NCBI GenBank assembly: GCA_031213475.1
Contig: JARUPZ010000002.1
Location: forward strand, 6,395,049-6,459,048
Origin: Nereocystis luetkeana
Taxonomy: Eukaryota; Sar; Phaeophyceae; Laminariales; Laminariaceae
Length of the DNA: 64,000 bases
Direction of reading: 5' to 3'
Under the pieces are notes generated by a model. It was not told the DNA's origin. It searched no databases and saw only the letters and a list, made by a program, of their open reading frames with translations. The translations under genes were made by a program, and so were the position numbers. Of the stretch, positions 58,701 through 64,000 are shown piece after piece. Every line of letters starts with the position of its first letter. The first letter of the stretch is position 1.

Positions 58701-59650
58701 GGGGTTAACGCTACTACACAGCAGTATGTTACCGCGTTACCGTGATTTGCTCCTCAAGTACTATTAATAACACTCTGTTAGGGCGTGGCCAAGTCGCCCT
58801 GTTAGGCCCCATAGCGTCGATACGTCTTATCCGAGAAGTACGGTATCCGAGGTGTGATCAAATTTATCGGAATAAATCCGCGCATTATAGAGCAGCGTTA
58901 CAACAGCAAGATCAGCAGCGGTGTATACACAGCAGCAGCAAACTTCCCGTGGGCCCAAAATTCACAGGAGCACAGGAGGAATACGTGGGAGCGTAAGCCG
59001 CAGAAACCTTGTTACAATGTATGTACTGCATACGATACGGCCATACCATGCTTGATATATACGGCACTACAGGCAAAAAACCAAGAGCATGATGATGTAT
59101 GATACACGCAAAACGATCTGCCCGTCACGCTCACCTCGAAATGCTGCGAAACCCGCAGCGACTTCATCTGTCCAGCCTCTCCTGGTCTGTTGCTGGCGGC
59201 GAGGATTTTCTTCTTGTCGCTGACGCATCGCGCAACAACCCTCTTGCCGCAACCGTATTTCTCAGCGAGCGCTGCGTGCGAAGTACCGTTCTCAACCTCC
59301 TCCACAATCTGCGCCTTGGTGTGAATAGTCAACCTCTTGCGAGTGGAGCTCTGGCACGGCTTTTTCTTCGTCGCGCCGGCTGGAGAGAGTCCAGCAGAGG
59401 GTCCCAGCTGCTCGACGAGCTTGCGCTTTCCCTCGTCCGATTCCTTCCCCTTCCCCTTTGAAAAGCTAGCCGCCACACACTGCTGTGGGCAAACGCGATG
59501 CGTTTCGTTGTCGCCCTCGGGGTCCCGCGCGCCGCAAACACCGTGCAACACACCTCCGCAATGCGCCCGGCACGCATGAGTAGGGGCAGGCACGTTCCCG
59601 AGGGACGTACTCTTCGAGACCACGCACGCGTCGCCCGCGGGGCACGACAT
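52750..59650 (-). CDS. Pogo/Tigger-like transposase-derived protein with altered catalytic triad (~705 aa)
   Basis: Three exons: 59650-59135, 54682-53703, 53371-52750 (stop). Phases 0 and 2 match, with good sites (GTGAGC, GTAAGT; TGTGCAG, CCACAG). Exon 1 holds a basic/Ser-rich leader and a CENP-B/Psq-type helix-turn-helix (RKRLTIHTKAQIVEEVENG, then AALAEKYGCGKRVVARCV). Exon 2 starts with a CENP-B-type HTH (LEAFTASQGWVQAFVKRNGL) and continues into a DDE_1 domain. There the first Asp (family NxDETGLF) is Gly in NVGETGLFYK, the second (family LLxDN) is Gly in LLIVGGGGGGSH, and the third (QPLD) is Glu in HQPVEMGVIAEAK. Exon 3 starts CWLEAD, like the family's NCFRKAG, then adds ~200 acidic residues. 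No internal stop, host-type introns (one 4.4 kb, itself full of repeats), and lost triad point to a domesticated DNA-binding protein. The start ATG is the first in frame and could differ. Confidence 0.85.
55798..55891 (+). repeat. Repeat D, copy 2
   Basis: Matches 41089-41178; followed by an A-rich stretch (AAAAAAATAAAAAA). Lies in the 4.4-kb intron of the transposase-derived gene. Confidence 0.85.
55919..57682 (+). repeat. 266-bp direct repeats flanking a 1.2-kb segment with a tandem array
   Basis: 55919-56186 and 57417-57682 are direct copies, by eye over 90% alike (both start TAGTACACATGATAACTGAA, both end GATAGAAAGC or close). Between them lie 56187-56505 (no feature seen) and the array at 56510-57115. 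The right copy carries a basic, Lys/Arg-rich open frame (57425-57844) that is broken in the left copy and has no known domain. Confidence 0.8.
56510..57115 (+). repeat. Satellite-like array with GATATGAGCGGGCCGTTAG words
   Basis: GAGCGGGCCGTT and close variants occur about nine times, spaced 60-90 bases, alternating with GGTAGACCACTCGAAA and AACGGAACCA words. A higher-order unit of about 270-290 bases is repeated (56530-56760 resembles 56810-57000). Confidence 0.85.
58612..58708. mobile_element. MITE family B, copy 3
   Basis: 97 bases from TTAACCCTTTTAGG to CCTAAAGGGGTTAA, near-perfect palindrome. In the large intron of the transposase-derived gene. Confidence 0.9.
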
Positions 59651-60874
59651 GTTGCACGGAGAGCCAAGAGTTGCTCGCTCAATTGCTCAACTATGAGGTC
59701 GCAGGAACAATGATGGTCAGGAGGGCCGGGCTGCGTGCTCTGGTTACTTTTTCTTGTGTGTCGATGTTCGTGTAAATTATCAATAGTGAAGAAGGCAACC
59801 ATTAGCCTTATTAACTGGTACGGTACTTAGTACGTATGTTATAAGGCAACACGGTAATAAGTCGACTGTCCTTTTAAAATGGGCATGCTGCTTTAAGTGT
59901 AAACGTGTAAGTGCGAGGCGAGTCGCCTTATTCAGGTCGCCTTACAGATTGTGGTCGCCTTACGCACATACAGCAGCAGCAGTACTCGTAGCTCGTATTT
60001 CCTGACCACAGAGTTTGTCTTGATGATATTCGTACGTATCTCTCTGATCAGTGATGAAGAACCAGCACGGCTACAGGATGTGCAGGATGCCGATGGGTAG
60101 AAAGAACACACGCAGCTTACTTCGTTACGGTCAGCGGTGTGAAGTTGTCGGCAAACAGCAGTACAGCAGTCCTACGTACGAGCACAGCAGGCGGTACGTA
60201 ACACCATCGCGATCCATACTCGTACCATAGGAAAACGAAAATTTGAAATTCAAACCGAGAGTATTTATTCTTCGTGCATGTACGAGTACGAAGCATATGT
60301 GGCGGATCATGTGATGGTATGAACCAACCAGCTGCATAAAGCCATGGAGATTCAAGACAGTGCAATGCTTTACTGAATACCAACTCACAGGTGGAACCAT
60401 GAAGGCCGCCACAGAGGTGAAGATGAGCAGAAAAGTCCTCCGTCTCAGCCAGACAACGTAGTCTTTCAGAACAAAAAGCGCATCATCGAACATCATATGA
60501 TTCAGGACAGCAGACACCGCAACAGAAGTAGCCCCAGCCCCGAGCACAGGACAATCTTGCAAAAGCGGAACCAGCGCAACCAACCGCGGCAGATGTCAAT
60601 CAAGACAGGTCGCTGCAAAAAGCGGTTGGTTCGCCAGCTCGTTCCTCGAAGCAGGGCTCAGGAAGAACTTGATACCCCAGGTCCGGGCGGTGAAGTAAGA
60701 AGACCAAAGGGGGGACAGAGGAGAAGAGAGAGCGCTCGTTTAGCAAGGTTTTACTAAATCGAAAGGCATTTTGCGAAAGGGGCAGCCCAAACCCATTCCA
60801 GGGCATGAGCAGGACGTTGGGCCGCCGCCGCGTGTTGAACCAACATGCGAAGAGTCTCACGTCGTGCGGGGAGC
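59651..60874. other. Divergent intergenic region, no gene seen
   Basis: 1.2 kb between divergent starts at 59650 (-) and 60875 (+). Several short motifs (GTCGCCTTA, CAGCAGTACTCG) recur. Open frames at 60117-60583 lack support. Nothing else is recognised. Confidence 0.5.
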
Positions 60875-61192
60875 ATGAAGTGCTGTCTTTTTTGCTTGCT
60901 GCTGCTCACGGGTGTGGACACGTTCAGGATTCGAGTGGAATCGTTGAGGCAGAGTTCTCTCGGACACTCTACCCAGCAAACAAGGCGTCATGTTCCGTCA
61001 AGAGTGGCCTTTGGAAAGAACACGGACAGTAGCAGGCGACGGAGGCGGGGAGCTAGAACGGCTGTCGACGTGAGCCCCATGGCCGTGGGCCCGGGCATGG
61101 AGAGTGACTCGCGAATACGGGGCGACCCGGCGGCGTTGGAGCGATGGCTGAGCGGCGGTGGAGGGATAATTGGTCCTGTTGTTTTGGAAGGT
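60875..61192 (+). CDS. First exon of a plastid-targeted protein (continuation uncertain)
   Basis: The ATG at 60875 gives MKCCLFCLLLLTGVDT-FRIR, a signal peptide with Phe at the predicted cleavage site, then a Ser/Arg-rich transit-like stretch. An in-frame ATG at 60845 would only add a polar leader. The exon stays open to a donor at 61191 (GTGTGA) or 61193 (GTGAGT). Its last residues, ERWLSGGGGIIGPVVLE, resemble the opening of SET-domain methyltransferases of the Rubisco LSMT type, but the match is too short to rely on. The next 2.5 kb holds a MITE and two hAT fragments, so they would sit in its first intron if it continues at 63722. Confidence 0.5.
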
Positions 61193-61362
61193 GTGAGTCA
61201 CTGCTATAAACCAGGTATTAATACCAGTTTACCTGGTATGTACGTGCAGCAGTACGTATTGTAGATGAACATGATGCAACCGCCTTCTCCCATCTCCCTT
61301 ACCAGGTATATGATACGTACCTATCTGCTTGGAAGTACGTACCAAACAACGCGTCACCAGGA

Positions 61363-61575
61363 CCTATGATACCAGGTACCAGGTACAGCAGTATTTGAGC
61401 TACTACCGGGGATCATCAGAGTAACCAGGACCAACCGTGCCTAGTAAAAATACTGGTATATAGAGTTTTTTGTGTGTATGATTGGTCCTGATTACTACTG
61501 GTATATTATGCTCCCCCGGCCCCCGGTAATGTGATACCTGGTACCAGGTACCTGGTAAGTGCGTACCAGGTACTC
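61363..61575. repeat. Cluster of TACCAGGTA / TACCTGGTA words around MITE family A copy 5
   Basis: TACCAGGTACCAGGTA lies at about 61369, and TACCTGGTACCAGGTACCTGG plus GTACCAGGTAC at about 61535-61572, on either side of the MITE. These are the densest occurrence of a word found throughout the window. Confidence 0.75.
61402..61530. mobile_element. MITE family A, copy 5 (diverged)
   Basis: TACCGGGG...AGTAACCAGGACCAA and TTGGTCCTGATTACT...CCCCCGGTAAT form inverted ends related to copies 1-4 (GGACCA next to AGTAA), with several substitutions and a longer right end. An older copy. Confidence 0.6.
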
Positions 61576-61682
61576 GGATGCCAACAATTCTGAACAAGCA
61601 CGCCAAGGAATCAGTCGAGGTGCACGCGTGCTCGGTGACTTCATTTAGATCACTCGCGGGGCAAGTGTCCCGCGCGCTGTCA

Positions 61683-62270
61683 ATAAAAACCCGCTGGCCT
61701 CGACAACGCCGCAGCGGTCTTGTGTGGCAGAAGCCGAACAACAAAAAGTCGGACCTTTGGTCTGTGGATCTGTGGATGTTTTTCCTCGACGTACATAGGT
61801 CCCAGGTATGTATATGGAGCAGAGGGAATCAGAAGAACAAGCCGAAATGCGAGGTGGAGAGCTTCGCAAAACCCGTCATAGTGGCACAGCAGCAGTCGAC
61901 ATCGAGACTTGTCCCACAACATGGCCTGCCCTCCACAGGGATCATCTTGCCGAACCCGAATACGTCAGAAAAGACGCACGCGCATGCAGCAATCGGAAGA
62001 AGAACTCGAGGTCGCTATGAGGGCATCAAGGGGTTCATGAACGAAGGACGAGGGTGGTGTACATCAGCAGCTAATTATTGGTTTCATCGTCGGCGGACAC
62101 AAGATAATTCCTGTGCTGGAGGAGGAGGGCTTTCAGGCGATGGCGTGAATTCACCAGGAGGGCAAAGCCTGCAAATATGCGTGCTGGAAAGACCATGTCT
62201 AAGGTTGCGAGCCGAACTGCGGTCGTGGCAAGGGATAGCTTGCAGGCATGTTGGCTGGTGAGGATATTTG
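61683..62270 (+). pseudogene. hAT transposase fragment, decayed (copy 1)
   Basis: Runs parallel to the second copy at 63050-62470 (opposite strand): GCCTCGACAACGCCGCAG, CGTGTGGCAGAA-type words, TCACCAGGAGGGCAAAGCC and AACTGCGGTCGTGGCAAGGG match positions in the other copy. The frame is interrupted several times. It stops before the region that would hold the first catalytic Asp, at GGCTGGTGAGGAT, where similarity ends. Confidence 0.6.
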
Positions 62271-62294
62271 TAGTAGCTGCTATGGCTAAACGTC

Positions 62295-63154
62295 ACGCAA
62301 CGAGCTTCCCCATGATGGGCGTGACCGGGCATGAGATCAACACGGAGCGGAAGCTCGTCGGTTCATGCCCCCGCATCCATGCTTCCTTGTCGGTCCAGTG
62401 CTCGGCCACGCTCACGATGGGCAGCCCGTTGCCCGACGTCCAGCCTTCGCGGGTAATGCACACATCCTCACCAGTCGACACCTCCTTGGAGCTGTCCCTT
62501 GCCTCGACCGCAGTTTTGGGTCGCAAGCTCAGGCATGGTCTTCTGCTGGCACGGGATCTGTAGGCTTGATCTCCTCGTGAACCCGCGCACCATCGCCTTG
62601 TAGCCCCTGCCCCTCCACGACAGAAACGCTCGTATGTCTGCCGAAAGATGAAACCGAGAATCCGCCGCTGGTGCACACCAATCAGCCTTGTCCCTGTTGA
62701 TAAACCCCCATGATGCCGTTATCTCGACCTGAAGTTTTTTTTTTCCCGATTGGTGCATGCGCGTGCGTCCTTCCTGACGTACTCGGCGTGCGCAGGAAGA
62801 TCCCTGTGGTGGGCATCCTTGCGTTGTTGCCGATGCCGGCGGTGCCATTACGATGGGTTTTTGCGCAGCTCTGCACCCTGCCCTTCGCTTTTGTTTCCCC
62901 CGCTTCCCCTTACCCGGGAGGGAGAACAGACCCACTGCCCCAACGTTTTGGCGTTCGGTTTCTGCCACGCAAGACGGCTGCGGCGTCGTCGAGGCCAGAG
63001 GGCTTCTCTGCCCCGTCGTGGAGCCCACAGGGTTGGGCTGCGCAGCGCCGGGCGTTCGAACGTCCGACAACATCGGCGTCGCTGTCGGCATTTCGGCAAT
63101 CATCGTCGTCATGGTTGTCTTCCCCCGTTCCCGAAGATGCACGATAATGTGCAC
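62295..63154 (-). pseudogene. hAT transposase fragment, decayed (copy 2)
   Basis: The frame from 63154 to 62468 includes GRGYKAMVRGFTRR and SLQIPCQQKTM, like the region before the hAT catalytic core (RxxxPSRxTL). A second frame, 62540-62295, reads CITREGWTSGNGLPIVSVAE, then HWTD, like the hAT block DxWTSxNxxxxxxxxxHxID, with Glu where the first catalytic Asp is usual. At least one frameshift lies between them near 62530. No RW or C-terminal dimerisation part is present, so it is a 5' fragment. It faces copy 1 with about 25 bases between. Confidence 0.55.
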
Positions 63155-63721
63155 CGTCGGCCTCGTTTTTCGTTATGGCCGTGACGTCGCAATCGAGAGG
63201 GGTGCTCGGCGTCGCTGCACCGCCATGCCGTTCCCGGCGTTCTGTTATGATGCGAGCGGACGGAAACCGAAGGCCGAAGGCACTGTACTGCTGTGTGTTC
63301 GAAGTACCTGGGGTCTGTGCCGTGTGCTGTATGTTGTGGGTGGGTGTGCTGTGTGCGTTCCATGCTGTATTGAGTGGTGTCGTGGGGCGTTAATCCGAAC
63401 CCCGCATGAAAACCCCTTCTATTTTCGCTACGAAGAGCAGAATAATCGTGATCAACCAACTGTGGCAACCATGGTTGATCACGACTGTTTGGTTACGATC
63501 AGAATAAACATGAATCGTTCAACAAAAAAATGTCTGAATATTACTTTTTAAAAACAATGAACAAATCCTTAGACCTATGCCAATGGAAACGCGAAGTTCA
63601 AATGTTTTTTTTCAAATATATTGCTTTAAAAAAACAGCCAAAAAAAATTACGTACCGCCGCTGTGGGGAAAAAAGAGAAAAATGTTTGGTTTTTTCTTTT
63701 TTTTTTCCCCCAACGGCTGCA

Positions 63722-64000
63722 GGCGGCGCAATTTGTGTTTTTCTGGATGCGAATTGTCAGCACGGTGATCGAAACCAGCTCGTGCGACGATCGACGCTCG
63801 ATCTCGACATAGACTCGGCCCACGGCCAACCCGCTCGGTATCTGGCAAGGCCAACGAATATAGATGACGGCCTCGAAGATATCAGATGGATCCATGGTCT
63901 AGGGCGCGAGAGCTTGCCGGCGGCGTCCTACGGTATCCTCCCAAACCTGAAAAAAAGTCTATTATTTGCCATTCGAGACGGATGGAGAAGTTTTGTCTTC
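63722..64000 (+). CDS. Candidate exon open to the right edge
   Basis: After a strong acceptor (long T/C tract, then GGCTGCAG at 63714-63721) a frame with no stop runs 279 bases to the window end, encoding segments such as ICVFLDANCQHGDRN, ARYLARPTNIDDGLEDIRW and LPAASYGILPNLKKSLLFA. It needs one base from the previous exon, which fits the donor at 61191 of the plastid-targeted exon. It has no Met and no domain I recognise. A minus-strand frame at 63895-63648 overlaps and cannot be excluded. Confidence 0.3.

Overview
The window reads as nuclear DNA of a photosynthetic stramenopile, most likely a brown alga. Three predicted proteins begin with a signal peptide followed by Phe at or near the cleavage point (GRAF-LLRP, AHG-FTLN, VDT-FRIR), the presequence typical of plastids of red-algal origin. 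One of them also carries a twin-arginine thylakoid signal. A GDP-L-fucose synthase (fucose supply for fucoidan) fits the same picture. Genes are intron-rich, with introns far longer than exons and full of microsatellites, MITEs, SINE-like copies and poly(G)/poly(C) tracts. No species can be named from sequence alone.

Layout. 46-1406 (-): start of a plastid-targeted TauE/SafE-type membrane transporter, cut by the left edge. 1668-25376 (+): a 24-exon gene for a ~1,203-residue protein with three EF-hands, a basic helical segment and about 19 leucine-rich repeats. 27678-40236 (-): complete 8-exon GDP-L-fucose synthase, 327 residues in 12.6 kb. 40673-42837 (+): 4-exon, 191-residue thylakoid-lumen protein with a Tat signal. 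45551-49753 (-): 7-exon, 288-residue alpha/beta hydrolase with an intact Ser-Asp-His triad. 52750-59650 (-): 3-exon, ~705-residue pogo/Tigger-like transposase-derived protein whose three catalytic acidic residues are all replaced although the frame is open. 60875 (+): first exon of another plastid-targeted protein. 61683-63154: two decayed hAT transposase copies in convergent orientation.

The exon chains were built by hand from GT-AG (two GC-AG) sites, with reading phase conserved across every junction and protein family matches where available. Genes tend to lie in divergent pairs (1406/1668, 40236/40673, 59650/60875) with short shared upstream regions, a strand alternation reported for the Ectocarpus genome.

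The most interesting item is the catalytically altered pogo-like protein, which has the marks of a domesticated transposase. Next come a ~530-bp interspersed element that abuts poly(G)/poly(C) tracts, an intronic tandem repeat apparently seeded by the adjacent coding exon, three MITE families, a tandem pair of tRNA-derived SINEs, and a pervasive TACCAGGTA word. I recognise no virus-derived or LTR element, no CRISPR array, and no intact rRNA or tRNA gene.
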